Assembly: GCA_018304505.1 (NCBI GenBank)
Contig: JAGVWA010000004.1
Span: forward strand, 1 to 56,236
Direction of reading: 5' to 3'
Source: Nanobdellati archaeon
Lineage (GTDB): Archaea; B1Sed10-29; JAGVWA01
Length of the DNA stretch: 56,236 nt
Part shown: positions 22,697 to 31,036 of the stretch, piece after piece
How positions within the stretch are numbered: the first letter of the stretch is position 1
Layout of the letters: every line of letters begins with the position of its first letter
Translations under genes and position numbers: made by a program
The notes under the pieces: model-generated
Seen by the model: the letters and a program-made list of their open reading frames with translations, nothing else
What the model was told of the DNA's origin: nothing
The model's database searches: none

Positions 22697-25600
22697 GTCT
22701 AAATAAGCTATTTGGTGGATGACTCGGCTTGAAGTCTGACGACGGGCGTAGCAAGTTGCGATAAGCTTGGGGGAGATGCAGGCAATCCTTGATCCCAAGA
22801 TTCCCCAATCATTCCGAGAGGAAGAATCACGCGGTGAATTGAAACATCTCAGTAACCGCAGGAAAAGAAAGCAAGAGCGATTCCGTTAGTAGTGGCGAAC
22901 CAAAGCGGAACAGGGCAAACCGAATCCACCGTGGTGACGTGGTGGAAATGTGGTGTTCGGACCGTCTTCAACTTTCAAAGAGATCTCAAAGTCCCCTGGA
23001 ACGGGGCGGCGTAGAAGGTGATACCCCTGTAGAGAGGTCTGCGAAAGTCGTTATGGCGAGTTCCAGAGTAGCGTTACGTGAAAGTAGCGTGAACCCGGGG
23101 GTACCAACCCCTAACTCTAAATATGGCTCAAGACCGATAGAGGACTAGTACCGTGAGGGAATGTTGAAAAGTATCCTGAGAAGGAGCTGAAAAGATCTGA
23201 ACCCAAATAGCGATATGCGTTACTGCCTGGAAGCTAAAACCCCCGAACATTAGGAGGGGGTGTTATGCAGGGTGGTAACTTCAGTCATGAAGCACTGGGC
23301 AGGGAGTTTATTTATGTGGCGAGGCTAACCTGAAAAAGGGTAACCGAAGGGAAACCGAAAACCCGCAGCATGCGAGGGGTGGTGTCTTAAACTGGCACTA
23401 TAGTCACATGGGTAAGACCTGAAGCCTGGCGATCTACACGTGAGCAGGATGAAACCGGCGCTCAAGCCGGTGGAGGTCCGCAACTAGTGCACAATTCAAC
23501 TGGCTTAGGTGACTTGCGTGTAGGGGTGAAATTCCAATCGAGCCAGGCGATAGCAGGTTCCTATCGATACACGCCGTAGTGTGGCCTCGGTCGAGACAGA
23601 TGGCATGGTAGAGCACTAATTTGGAAGTTATGGAGAGAAATCTTCGGCTTCCTTGTTAAACTCCAAACGTGTCATCGTCGTAGAAGCCGGGAGTCGGGGC
23701 GTCGGGGTAAGCTTGACGTCCGGAAGGGGAACAACCCAGCCCATGGTTAAGGTCCCTAATAGGCAGCTAAGTGTAAATACAAACGATGTCACAACCCTAA
23801 AACAGCTGGGAGGTAGGCTCAGAAGCAGCCATCCTTTAAAGAGTGCGTCATAGCTCACCAGTCTAGGGGGGTGGCGCGGAAAATTGACGGGGCTAAAGTT
23901 GCCAACCGATACCATGGATACCAACAGTAGTTGGTAGCGTAGATAGGCGATGTGCGAGAGCAGAAGCTAGGCCGTAAGGTCTTGTGGATCTCGTTCATTT
24001 GAAAATCCTGCTGAAAGTAACAGCCACAGAACAGTGAGAACCTGTTCCGCCGAAAGGGCCAGGGTTTCTCAGCCATGCTTGTCAGCTGAGAGTAAGTCGA
24101 TCCTAAGTGCATTCCTAACCGACGTGCACAAAAGGGAATCAGGTTAATATTCCTGAACCTAACGGATACGCGCGGCGACGCATGTCCATCGCGTGACGCT
24201 TTGGGGTAGGTGAAGCACAACCGTCGTTGTGTCTAAAAGGAATAAGGTTGTGGAGTATCGTAATGATGAGAAACAACCTAAATCCTTGAATGGCCCACAT
24301 TTGTGGGTTTTGCCAAGCCCTGGAGTCCATGAAAAGCGTGATGGAAAGGATTCCGTTAGATCGTACCAAGAACTGACACAGGTGCCCCTAGCTGAAAAAG
24401 CTTAGGCGTGGCGGGCCAGCCGTCTTAAGGGAACTCGGCAAATTAGTCTTGTACCTTCGGAAGAAGAGATGCCTACCCTCCTTCGGGAATGGTAGGTCGC
24501 AGTGACAAGGGGGGAGCGACTGTTTACCAAAAACACAAGTCCTCGCTAGCCCGTGAGGGTTTGTACGGGGGCTGACATCTGCTCACTGCCAGTACGTGAA
24601 TACCTGGTACAACGGGAGTAAGCGCTGGTGAAGAGCGGGCCTAACTCTGAGGCTCAACACAAAAAGGAGTTAGGAAACAGCAACCACAACAAGCAACAAC
24701 AACCACAAAAAAAATTTGGTTAAGCAGTTAGTATACATGTATTACGCAGCCTGAAAAGGGCCTCGTAAAACCTGGCTATGTGCGGGAAACTCCGAAGTAT
24801 CCGACACTACCCGAGTCTTATCAACTCCTGCTATCAAATCGATAGCAGAAAAGGGTAAAAACGTGATCGGTGCGGACAATCCGCAGGGAAGTCGTGATTG
24901 ACCCCTCAGAGACTACACGCCAAGGGCTCTCGATTTATCGAGAGGCATGATATAGTCCGATCCTAATAGCGATATTAGGCACACCAATAATACAAAGGAA
25001 AACACAGATGCTTAAGGTAGCGTAATACCTCGTCGCTTGATTGGCGACTTGCATGAATGGTGTAACGTCTCCGCCACTGTCCCTAAGACGGACCCGGTGA
25101 AATTGTTTGCTGGTGAAGATACCAGTAATTCCTAGTGGGGCGCAAAGACCCCGTGGAGCTTTACCGCAGCCTGTTGTTATGGCTTGTTTTTGCATACATA
25201 GAGTAGTTGGGAGACTTCGAAGCAGAGTCTTCGGGTTTTGTGGAGTCGACGATGTAACACCAACTATACAAAAACAAGTTGTTTACTTCGAGAGAGGGAC
25301 AGCAGTAGGTGGGCGGTTTGACTGGGGCGGTACGCCCTTGAAACGATATCAAGGGTGCCCAATGGTCACCTCATCCGTGTTAGAAACACGGAGTAGAGAG
25401 TCAAGGACAAATGGTGGCCTGACAGTGTTCCGTACAGAGAGGAACGCTGACACGAAAGTGCGGCCTAGTGATCACCAATACTCTTTTGGTGGGAGTTTGG
25501 TCTGTCAGAAAAGTTACCCCGGGCGTAACGGGATCGTCGCGGGCGAGAGTCCATATCGACCCCGCGGTTTGTCACCTCGCTTTTGGCACGTGTCATCCTG

Positions 25601-25995
25601 GCAGTGCATAAGCTGCCAAGGGTAGGGTTGTTCATCCATTAAAGACGCACGCGAGCTGAGTTCAGTCCGTCGCGAGACAGGACGGCGGCACCTACTAGGA
25701 ATGTTGATTATCTGAGGGGAAGGCACTTCAAGTACGAGAGGAACGTGGTGTCGGCGCCTCTGGTGTACCGGTTGTCCGACAGGGCAGCGCCGGGCAGCTA
25801 CGCGCCAGCTTATAAGAGCTGAAAGCATCTAAGCTCGAAGGAGCCCCTAAAAAGAGATAGTCACTCTCAAGTACTTGTATTTGAGACGACGGCTCCCATA
25901 GAAGATGGGTTTGATAGGCACGACGTGTAAGTGTTTAGGCTTCGGCCGAGGCATTCAGCGTGCGTGTACTAAACGCCGGAGGGACTCTTCATTAC
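22697..25995 (+). rRNA. 23S rRNA, interrupted by one group I intron
   Basis: The start TAAATAAGCTATTTGGTGGA matches the archaeal 23S 5' region. Domain IV/V signatures include CTTAAGGTAGCGTAATACC (~25011) and, near the end, the sarcin-ricin loop AGTACGAGAGGAACG (~25730). Length without the intron is ~2.94 kb. Exact 5' and 3' ends are estimates bounded by the processing stem arms. No 5S rRNA follows within this window. Confidence 0.93.
24655..25010 (+). ncRNA. ORF-less group I intron in 23S (E. coli ~1923)
   Basis: The 5' exon ends GAGGCT (to 24654) and pairs with the guide GGCCTC (24759-24764), again with terminal U-G. The intron ends in G25010 before CTTAAGGTAGCG. The core has TGCGGACAATCCGCAGGGAA, CAGAGACTACACGCC and GATATAGTCC, and P8 is a simple CTCTCGA-TTTA-TCGAGAG hairpin with no ORF. 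Much of the core is identical to the 16S group I intron, pointing to recent common origin. Length 356 bases. Confidence 0.88.
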
Positions 25996-25999
25996 AAAC

Positions 26000-26027
26000 T
26001 CATTGTTTGTCGCAGCGCAACTTCATC
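26000..26027 (+). other. 23S processing stem, 3' arm
   Basis: Complement of 22659-22686. The outer part of this arm and the next ten bases (26009-26037) recur exactly at 27112-27140 and nearly at 30487-30512. Confidence 0.8.
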
Positions 26028-26072
26028 TATCAACCACGCAACAGTTTCGGCTGTTGTATTTAGTTATGCGTA

Positions 26073-26116
26073 AGCCCCTTCTTTGGAAGGGGCTGAGCAG
26101 ACTTTTTTTATTTTTT
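26073..26116 (+). terminator. rRNA operon terminator
   Basis: AGCCCCTTC-TTT-GGAAGGGGCT forms a perfect 9-10 bp hairpin (26073-26094), followed by a T-rich run (26103-26116). It is placed 40 bases after the 23S processing stem. Confidence 0.75.
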
Positions 26117-26209
26117 GATTAAGCATAAAAATTAGTTACGCCAAGGCAATTTTTGGAACTTACATAAATCCACGGGTACAAGGGGCTTGTTATGTCTGTT
26201 TTGTTGGAA

Positions 26210-26254
26210 TTATTGCTCTGCTCCCAAGTTAGCCAAATCGTTTAGGTTTTTTGC
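26210..26254 (-). pseudogene. Remnant of HEPN gene 5' end
   Basis: Reading minus from 26254 gives AKNLNDLANLGAEQ then a stop at 26210. This matches the start of the intact HEPN gene at 28056 (AKNQNDLANWGLRKAEQ), with shared DNA AGCCAAATCGTTT-GGTTTTTTGCC. It is a vestige of a second HEPN gene, or the edge of a duplication spanning 26.2-28.05 kb. Confidence 0.65.
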
Positions 26255-26258
26255 CGAT

Positions 26259-26759
26259 TTATCCTATCTTCCGTAGTTTTTCAAAGTAGGTTTCTGTTTC
26301 TTTTTTGAACGCCGTATCTAAGAACTGTTTTGGGCTCAGTAGCTCGATTTGTTTCTTAAATTTATTGAAGTCGCGCACGTTCCTTGTCACAATTAAGTCG
26401 CATGATTTTTTGGCGCACGTCAACTGGTAGGCATCTTCATAATGTGTACTCTTGTTTTCCAGGCAGCTCATGAATTCATTGATGCTAAGGCTTATGGGGT
26501 TCCAACTGCCACTGAAAATGTGCCTCAGGGCATTTCGAGTTTTGTCATCTGAGTCACTTATTCCTGCACGTTCGAGTTTAAAATTCAGATAATTGCCCAC
26601 GGAAAAAGGCGTCGCGTCGCTTATGTAAGCATTGAATTTTTTGTCATTTACAAGTAAAACAATTGCAGCTGAGTGCTTGTAGTGGTCAAAACTCTCTGCA
26701 AAGTACACAAGCCGGATGTAATCCATCAGGACGTTTTTGTCAATAAAAGCGCTCTTCAA
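26259..26759 (-). CDS. PIN-domain toxin (VapC-like)
   Basis: 166 residues. MKSAFIDKNVLMDYIRLVYF opens with the first acidic residue of the PIN fold. HYEDAYQLTCAKKSCDLIVT RNVRDF carries the later acidic cluster (E/D near 120, D near 136, D near 145). These Mg-dependent RNases are toxins when paired with a DNA-binding antitoxin, here the overlapping RHH gene. The start overlaps the antitoxin stop by 4 bases. Confidence 0.78.
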   Translation of the reverse strand: MKSAFIDKNVLMDYIRLVYFAESFDHYKHSAAIVLLVNDKKFNAYISDATPFSVGNYLNFKLERAGISDSDDKTRNALRHIFSGSWNPISLSINEFMSCLENKSTHYEDAYQLTCAKKSCDLIVTRNVRDFNKFKKQIELLSPKQFLDTAFKKETETYFEKLRKIG

Positions 26760-26983
26760 ATCAAACCCTTTTTTTCAAGGTATTGAATTTGTTTTTTAGC
26801 AGCACTGTCCTCTTTTTCGACAAACCAGGCTTGAAACCCGCGTCGCTCGTTTTCTTGTTCAGTCATTAATTCGCGTATGGCTTCTCTTATCACTTCACCT
26901 TTGCTTTTGTACAAGCCGGTTCCAACCTGCGAATCTATCCAATGTTCCATGTGCTCTGTTACGTCTGCACTTACCGTGACCAT
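26756..26983 (-). CDS. Ribbon-helix-helix antitoxin
   Basis: 75 residues: TVSADVTEHMEHWIDSQVGT, then YKSKGEVIREAIRELM, the strand and two helices of CopG/ParD-type proteins, with an acidic C-terminal tail for toxin binding. It is first gene of a two-gene operon with the PIN toxin. Confidence 0.8.
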   Translation of the reverse strand: MVTVSADVTEHMEHWIDSQVGTGLYKSKGEVIREAIRELMTEQENERRGFQAWFVEKEDSAAKKQIQYLEKKGLI

Positions 26984-27054
26984 GAATCCACCTTCTGACT
27001 TTTATATTGTATTCTATAGCCGGCTAAATATTTAAGGGTTTCTATTTCTCTGGC

Positions 27055-27121
27055 ATCACATTTATGGTTTCCTAAGTTATTTTAGGTTTTCCTAAATATT
27101 CGGGTTTCGGTGTCGCAGCGC
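27055..27121. repeat. Dispersed repeat R1, copy 1
   Basis: Shares ~67 bases with 28622-28689: ATCACATTTA, TTTCCTAAGTTATTTTAGG, TTTTCCTAAATAT and GGGTTTCGGTGTCGCAGCGC. It contains small dyads of CCTAA/TTAGG. A fragment (TAGGTTTTCCTAAATAT) recurs at ~29378-29394. Both full copies lie directly downstream of minus-strand toxin-antitoxin operon starts. Confidence 0.8.
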
Positions 27122-27185
27122 AACTTCATCTATCAACCACTTTTTTTCTTTTTCTAACTATGCGTTCAGCGAGAGCTTTATATAG
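27112..27185. repeat. Dispersed repeat R2 (23S-trailer-like), copy before Met-Trp gene 27219
   Basis: Bases 27112-27140 are identical to the 23S trailer at 26009-26037. The following T-rich stretch to ~27185 is also shared with 30487-30552, which lies before another Met-Trp gene. The copies therefore mark the upstream region of two paralogous genes. Confidence 0.8.
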
Positions 27186-27218
27186 CAGGTTGGGCAATAA
27201 TTGTGCAGGTGATTAATA

Positions 27219-27599
27219 ATGTGGCGCACGCGAGTTTATGAAATAAACGAGATTCCAGACGACACAAAGCGGTGGATGGCGGAAAGGCAGCGAATCAATG
27301 ATGGGCGTGGCAATGTTTATGCGGATACCACGCGTATAATTAGGGAGTGGGTGCCATGTGGTGAGATTGAGGTGTACACTGACGATAAAGAAGGAAATGA
27401 CTTTACGATTGTGCGCCAGAACACACTGGAGAGGGCAATTGATTGCCGCAGCGATGCTGAACGGTTGAACTTCCTAGGGCTAAAAGACGAGGCAGCAAAG
27501 CGCTTAAGAGATGCGGGGGCGTGCGATAGAATTCTTGAATTATCTGGTGGAACCCCTGAAAGGCGCGAGTCCCACCTCGACCCGAGAATTTTTATGTGA
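27219..27599 (+). CDS. Small Met-Trp protein (126 aa), paralogue of 30604
   Basis: Begins MWRTRVYEINEIPDDTKRWM. The ribosome site is GGTGATTA at 27208-27215 and the TATA box CTTTATATA at ~27177. It shares NEIP, EI-x-TDD-x-x-GN-x-FT, RQ-x-x-LERA and ACDR-x-LELSGGTPERR with the protein at 30604. Acidic, soluble, no known domain. Both paralogues follow a copy of the 23S trailer repeat. Confidence 0.75.
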   Translation: MWRTRVYEINEIPDDTKRWMAERQRINDGRGNVYADTTRIIREWVPCGEIEVYTDDKEGNDFTIVRQNTLERAIDCRSDAERLNFLGLKDEAAKRLRDAGACDRILELSGGTPERRESHLDPRIFM

Positions 27600-27639
27600 G
27601 CGTAGTGTACTGTGCAGTTGGTGTAGTGTAATCCAGTTT

Positions 27640-28056
27640 TTATAAGTGCATGCTTTGCGCTTTGAAAAACAGTTCTTCTGCAAAGTCCATATAACTTTCT
27701 AGTTCTTTTGTCTCGAATGTCTTGCCGTACATGTATCCTGCGGAGTGTAGTTCGTTTTCGATTTCTAGGTATTTGTCAAAGAGTTTCTTGTCAATTGTTT
27801 TCTTGTTAAGCAGGTGGTCCCTGATGAGGAACTGCAAGGCAAGGCGGCCTTTATATGGCCGTTCCTTTCCCGGGTATCTGATTTCTTTTACACCCTGCAT
27901 ATAGAGCATTGATTCAAAAGTAGTTTCTGTAGCTCTGAAGATTTCTTCTGCAGCTGGATAGAGCCTGTCTTCGTTAAGGTTTGCTCTAGCGGATTCCAGG
28001 TATTGCTCTGCTTTTCGTAAGCCCCAGTTAGCCAAATCGTTTTGGTTTTTTGCCAT
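27640..28056 (-). CDS. HEPN-domain protein of MNT-HEPN pair
   Basis: 138 residues from ATG 28056. Helical: NWGLRKAEQYLESARANLNE, EEIFRATETTFESMLYMQG, RLALQFLIRDHLLN and ENELHSAGYMYG. This fits the all-helical HEPN fold. The R-x4-6-H catalytic motif is not evident. It overlaps the nucleotidyltransferase gene by 29 bases, the usual order for these toxin-antitoxin modules, where MNT adenylylates the HEPN toxin. Confidence 0.7.
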   Translation of the reverse strand: MAKNQNDLANWGLRKAEQYLESARANLNEDRLYPAAEEIFRATETTFESMLYMQGVKEIRYPGKERPYKGRLALQFLIRDHLLNKKTIDKKLFDKYLEIENELHSAGYMYGKTFETKELESYMDFAEELFFKAQSMHL

Positions 28057-28618
28057 GTAACACAACCCCATGGGCATGGGCTTTTATTATGAAGGGGTCC
28101 TTTTTTAGTCTTGTTAGGTAGTCTTTTTCCGAGAGCACGATTGGTATTATTGGTAGCCCGCGCGCATGTTTTTGATTGATCTCGGAAATGATTTCCTTTT
28201 TGTTTTGCGCGATTTCGTTATTTGGGAGAACAATGAGTAAATCGATGTCGCTTTGCACTGTAGCTTGCTTTTCAGCAACACTGCCGATTAAGATAATTGA
28301 GGTTATATTGTGTTTTCTCACCAGTGACGCTGCTGTCCTCTTTGCCTCGGTTTCGTAGGTGTTGGTGAGGCCTTTGAATAAGTGTTTGAGGGTCTTTACT
28401 AGAAAGTGTTCTTTGTTTATGGAGTACTGTTTTGTTTTTCCGATTCTGTGCATCTTGATAAGGCCAAGCTGGGTTAGCTCTTCGCCTTGTCTGCTTATCT
28501 CTGGCAGGGATGCGTGCGCTTCTTCTGCTAGTGCCGAAGTTGAATAAGTTTTTCCATTAACAAGGACAGAGAGCAGTCTTATCTTGACTTTGCTTCCTAG
28601 CACGTTATCTATGTACAT
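28028..28618 (-). CDS. Winged-helix + MNT nucleotidyltransferase (antitoxin)
   Basis: 196 residues. Residues 1-~75 are a winged helix (LLSVLVNGKTYSTSALAEEA). Residues ~105-196 contain LIGSVAEKQATVQSDIDLLI, the GS-x-A-x(7)-S-D-x-D signature of minimal nucleotidyltransferases. Fusion of a DNA-binding domain suggests autoregulation. Partner is the HEPN protein encoded immediately downstream. Confidence 0.82.
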   Translation of the reverse strand: MYIDNVLGSKVKIRLLSVLVNGKTYSTSALAEEAHASLPEISRQGEELTQLGLIKMHRIGKTKQYSINKEHFLVKTLKHLFKGLTNTYETEAKRTAASLVRKHNITSIILIGSVAEKQATVQSDIDLLIVLPNNEIAQNKKEIISEINQKHARGLPIIPIVLSEKDYLTRLKKDPFIIKAHAHGVVLHGKKPKRFG

Positions 28619-28621
28619 TTT

Positions 28622-28689
28622 ATCACATTTAGGATTTCCTAAGTTATTTTAGGTTTTCCTAAATATAAGGGTTTCGGTGTCGCAGCGCG
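28622..28689. repeat. Dispersed repeat R1, copy 2
   Basis: Second copy of the element at 27055-27121. It ends with TGTCGCAGCGC and passes straight into the start of the truncated gene at 28692. Confidence 0.8.
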
Positions 28690-28691
28690 AC

Positions 28692-29012
28692 ATGGCTGTA
28701 AAAGTAGGTCTCTTGCAAACTGAGGTAATCCATTACCCAAATTTGAAGACAATATTAGAGGTAGAGGAAGTGCTGAAAAACGCTGATGGGCTAATGAATA
28801 AAGCGCAAATAAAAAAGGCATTGCCTAAGGACATCATGCACCAAACCCTCAACGTAATCTTGGGTTATCTGGAACAAAGTGGCAAAATTCTGGTGCCAGA
28901 GAAGGGGGTTCTATGGACATACAACCCGAGCAAGAAACTAAGAATGGGCCCGATGTGCCGGAAGTCCTCGGTTCGAATCCGAGCAGCCCCATACTGTATA
29001 GCCAGTCGTTGA
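28692..29012 (+). pseudogene. Winged-helix gene truncated by tRNA fragment
   Basis: From ATG 28692 about 75 residues read as a compact winged helix (ILEVEEVLKNADGLMNKAQI, TLNVILGYLEQSGKIL, GVLWTYNPSKKL). The frame then continues into non-protein-like sequence that is a tRNA 3' fragment (28961-28991), giving an artefactual Arg/Cys-rich end. I read this as a gene whose 3' end was replaced at a recombination point. A functional short protein is possible. Confidence 0.5.
28961..28991 (+). pseudogene. tRNA 3' fragment (possible att site)
   Basis: T stem CTCGG (28967-28971), loop TTCGAAT, CCGAG, acceptor strand CAGCCCC (28984-28990) and discriminator A form a perfect tRNA 3' third, but no matching GGGGCTG, D arm or anticodon arm lies upstream. 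Such fragments are left at one end of elements that integrate into tRNA genes. Confidence 0.7.
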
Positions 29013-29058
29013 TTGTCGAACGAAACTTTTTATATATACGCGTGGCTAAAAAAATAAT

Positions 29059-29379
29059 ATGTGGGACAGGAAATCCTGGGAAACTGGGGAAAAGCTGCCA
29101 AAGGAAGTTGAAGACGCAATGCTAATGAGGCCAATGATTGTTTACAAAGGCGTGCGTTATTACCCTGGGAAGGGGGACATGGTTTTTGATGACGACAATG
29201 CGGTGCACAAGGTGTTTGACGGTTTCTTAGGTTATGACCTGACGAAACTCAGAAAGGAAATCGCGAGGCAGGAAAACGACTGGCGCCAGGGCATGGAAAT
29301 TTTCCCAGGCATGGCGCAGGAATTCAAGGAATTGGCAGACGCAGCAGCAGTGATTGCCAGCCCAGCAGGCAAGATTTAG
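29059..29379 (+). CDS. Small Met-Trp protein (106 aa)
   Basis: Begins MWDRKSWETGEKLPKEVEDA. A TATA box TTTTTATATATA (~29028-29039) lies only ~20-30 bases before the ATG and there is no Shine-Dalgarno, so the mRNA is probably leaderless. The middle part has GVRYYPGKGDMVFDDDN, and the end is helical. No domain recognised. Confidence 0.7.
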   Translation: MWDRKSWETGEKLPKEVEDAMLMRPMIVYKGVRYYPGKGDMVFDDDNAVHKVFDGFLGYDLTKLRKEIARQENDWRQGMEIFPGMAQEFKELADAAAVIASPAGKI

Positions 29380-29403
29380 GTTTTCCTAAATATGAATCTT
29401 ATG

Positions 29404-29682
29404 CTAATAGATTTTGTCGTGGTGGCCAAAATCATAGAATTTAACATGGTCTTTTGATTTTTCATACTTGAAGATCATGACAAAACTCTTCATTATGTGC
29501 ACACGCTTAAGGGCTTGCAGTGGATTGCGTAAGTTTTTGTATCTCTCTATGTCTTCACTTGTCACGATTTCTTCAATTTTCTTCATTGTTGCGTCGTAGG
29601 TCTTTCTATCTTTCTTGTATAATTTCTTAAGTTTTTCCTTCATGGCTTGTTCTATTGAAAAGTCACGCGGTTTCAATCTCAT
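29404..29682 (-). CDS. RelE-like toxin
   Basis: 92 residues: MKEKLKKLYKKDRKTYDATM, KIEEIVTSEDIERYKNLRNP and the C-terminal strands VHIMKSFVMIFKYEKSKDHV KFYDFGHHDKIY. Length and pattern fit RelE-fold mRNA interferases, and the full fold appears intact, unlike 9778-9992. It overlaps the antitoxin gene by 20 bases. Confidence 0.75.
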   Translation of the reverse strand: MRLKPRDFSIEQAMKEKLKKLYKKDRKTYDATMKKIEEIVTSEDIERYKNLRNPLQALKRVHIMKSFVMIFKYEKSKDHVKFYDFGHHDKIY

Positions 29683-29908
29683 CCCTCAAAGAGTTTACAG
29701 AGCGGTATTTATTGAACTTGCCTTTCTTTTCCAAGTTAAGGATTTTCTTTACAAACTCCGGACGTAGTTCGCGTTCTATGATTTCTTCTCCTGTTTCCAT
29801 TATGATGAATTGGATGGCCTTGTCTTTTGAGGAAAAGCCATAGGCGCTTTTTATAATTCCAACCACTTTGTCGGCATTCCTTTCTAACGTTACAGTTACT
29901 TGGCTCAC
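29663..29908 (-). CDS. DUF2683/RelB-like antitoxin
   Basis: 81 residues: MSQVTVTLERNADKVVGIIK, AYGFSSKDKAIQFIIMETGE, LRPEFVKKILNLEKKGKFNK and YRSVNSLRDEIE. The order (N-terminal strand, helix pair, then PEFV and the S-V-x-x-L-R tail) matches the archaeal DUF2683 antitoxin family. Partner is the RelE-like toxin downstream. Confidence 0.78.
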   Translation of the reverse strand: MSQVTVTLERNADKVVGIIKSAYGFSSKDKAIQFIIMETGEEIIERELRPEFVKKILNLEKKGKFNKYRSVNSLRDEIETA

Positions 29909-30033
29909 AAGATCACCTTTATAGCATTTTATAGTAAATTAATGTATTTTGTAGTATATAATGCTTTTTGTGCACCACATAGGTTTAAGTATAAGAATAA
30001 TGCATATTGTGTGTAAGTTACGAGGGATGACTA

Positions 30034-30447
30034 ATGTGGGATTGTGAAGTTTGGGCCAAGGGACTATATGTGGAGGATCCTAAGGAGGTGCCAGAAAGTG
30101 TATGGGAAGCAATGAGGCAAAGGAACGGGGTAAAGATAGAAGATTACGATAACCTCCGGCGTGAATACACTGCCAGTACATATTACAATGGCGATACAGA
30201 TCTGATCAAGCATTACGATAGCTGGATATATAGGGGTTTTGGGGCAGCACCAACTTTCTTTAGGTGTGTTTCTAGGTATACGGATGGGCCCAATGGCGAT
30301 CACTTAACAAAGGAGAGACGAAAACTGGCAGACCTCGCACGTAAAAAGAATAACGAAGCAAATTCAATTCTTGAATTAGCCGACTGCCCGACAGAGTTCG
30401 TAGAGGTTTTCACACCAGAACGCCTAGCGAGGGTTCTGGGTAGATGA
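30034..30447 (+). CDS. Small Met-Trp protein (137 aa)
   Basis: Begins MWDCEVWAKGLYVEDPKEVP with ribosome site GAGGGATGACT just upstream. The C-terminal half is helical (LTKERRKLADLARKKNNEAN, SILELADCPTE). The last motif loosely resembles the LELSGGTPE end of 27219 and 30604, so it may be a distant paralogue. Function unknown. Confidence 0.7.
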   Translation: MWDCEVWAKGLYVEDPKEVPESVWEAMRQRNGVKIEDYDNLRREYTASTYYNGDTDLIKHYDSWIYRGFGAAPTFFRCVSRYTDGPNGDHLTKERRKLADLARKKNNEANSILELADCPTEFVEVFTPERLARVLGR

Positions 30448-30486
30448 TCTGCTTAATTACACTGGTGCATATTGGGACTGGCAACT

Positions 30487-30552
30487 GCAGCGCAACTTCA
30501 TTTATCAACCACTTTTTTTCTTTTTCCAACTAACGTTTAGTGAAAGCCTTAA
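30487..30552. repeat. Dispersed repeat R2, copy before Met-Trp gene 30604
   Basis: GCAGCGCAACTTCATTTATC then AACCAC, a T-rich run and AACTAACGTTTAGTGAAAGCC. It matches 27116-27185 with few changes and the first 26 bases match the 23S trailer (one change). Confidence 0.8.
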
Positions 30553-30603
30553 ATAAATCATGATGCAAATAGAATACTACAAACTTATTAGGGGCGATGA
30601 TTA

Positions 30604-31005
30604 ATGTGGAGCATTAAAGAGTATGATTATAACGAAATTCCAAGACAGCTTTGGGAAGAAATGGAAACAGCAGAATCAGTACTCATATCAGAGGGTGTGG
30701 CGGCACGGTGTACGAGCGTTTTTCCAAACAAGGAGCGCATAATGCTAGCATGGCGGCCAATAGGCCCTGTTGAAATACACACTGATGATGAAAACGGGAA
30801 CCACTTCACCCTTCTGAGACAAGATGTTCTAGAAAGAGCCGAGGAATTCAGATTAAAAAGAAGAGAACAAAGGTCAGCAGGGCTATGGCATGAAGCAGAC
30901 ATATCAGAAGAAAACGCGAAAGCATGCGACAGAAGTTTAGAACTATCTGGGGGGACGCCGGAAAGGCGAGTGCAGCTCGATGATGGCCAGGGCGTTCTCT
31001 ACTAG
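30604..31005 (+). CDS. Small Met-Trp protein (133 aa), paralogue of 27219
   Basis: Begins MWSIKEYDYNEIPRQLWEEM; ribosome site GGGGCGATGATT. It shares the central EIHTDDENGNHFTLLRQD and the C-terminal ACDRSLELSGGTPERR with 27219. Strongly acidic. The shared core alternates strands and a helix, so it is a folded domain and not low-complexity sequence. Confidence 0.75.
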   Translation: MWSIKEYDYNEIPRQLWEEMETAESVLISEGVAARCTSVFPNKERIMLAWRPIGPVEIHTDDENGNHFTLLRQDVLERAEEFRLKRREQRSAGLWHEADISEENAKACDRSLELSGGTPERRVQLDDGQGVLY

Positions 31006-31036
31006 CTTTTTATGCTATCAAGTCTTTTTCTAAATA

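Noticed and set aside
22212-22808. Cys/Phe/Leu-rich minus-strand frames in the 16S-23S spacer
   Set aside because: Produced by the A/C-rich low-complexity spacer and by tRNA-Ala; no start signals.
22939-25828. Open frames up to 172 codons in the 23S on both strands
   Set aside because: All fall inside conserved 23S sequence; composition reflects rRNA.
26117-27218. Search for 5S rRNA downstream of 23S
   Set aside because: No 5S-like sequence was found after the terminator; 5S is probably elsewhere.
28921-28991. A complete tRNA at the T-arm sequence
   Set aside because: No complementary acceptor strand, D arm or anticodon arm upstream; only a 3' fragment.
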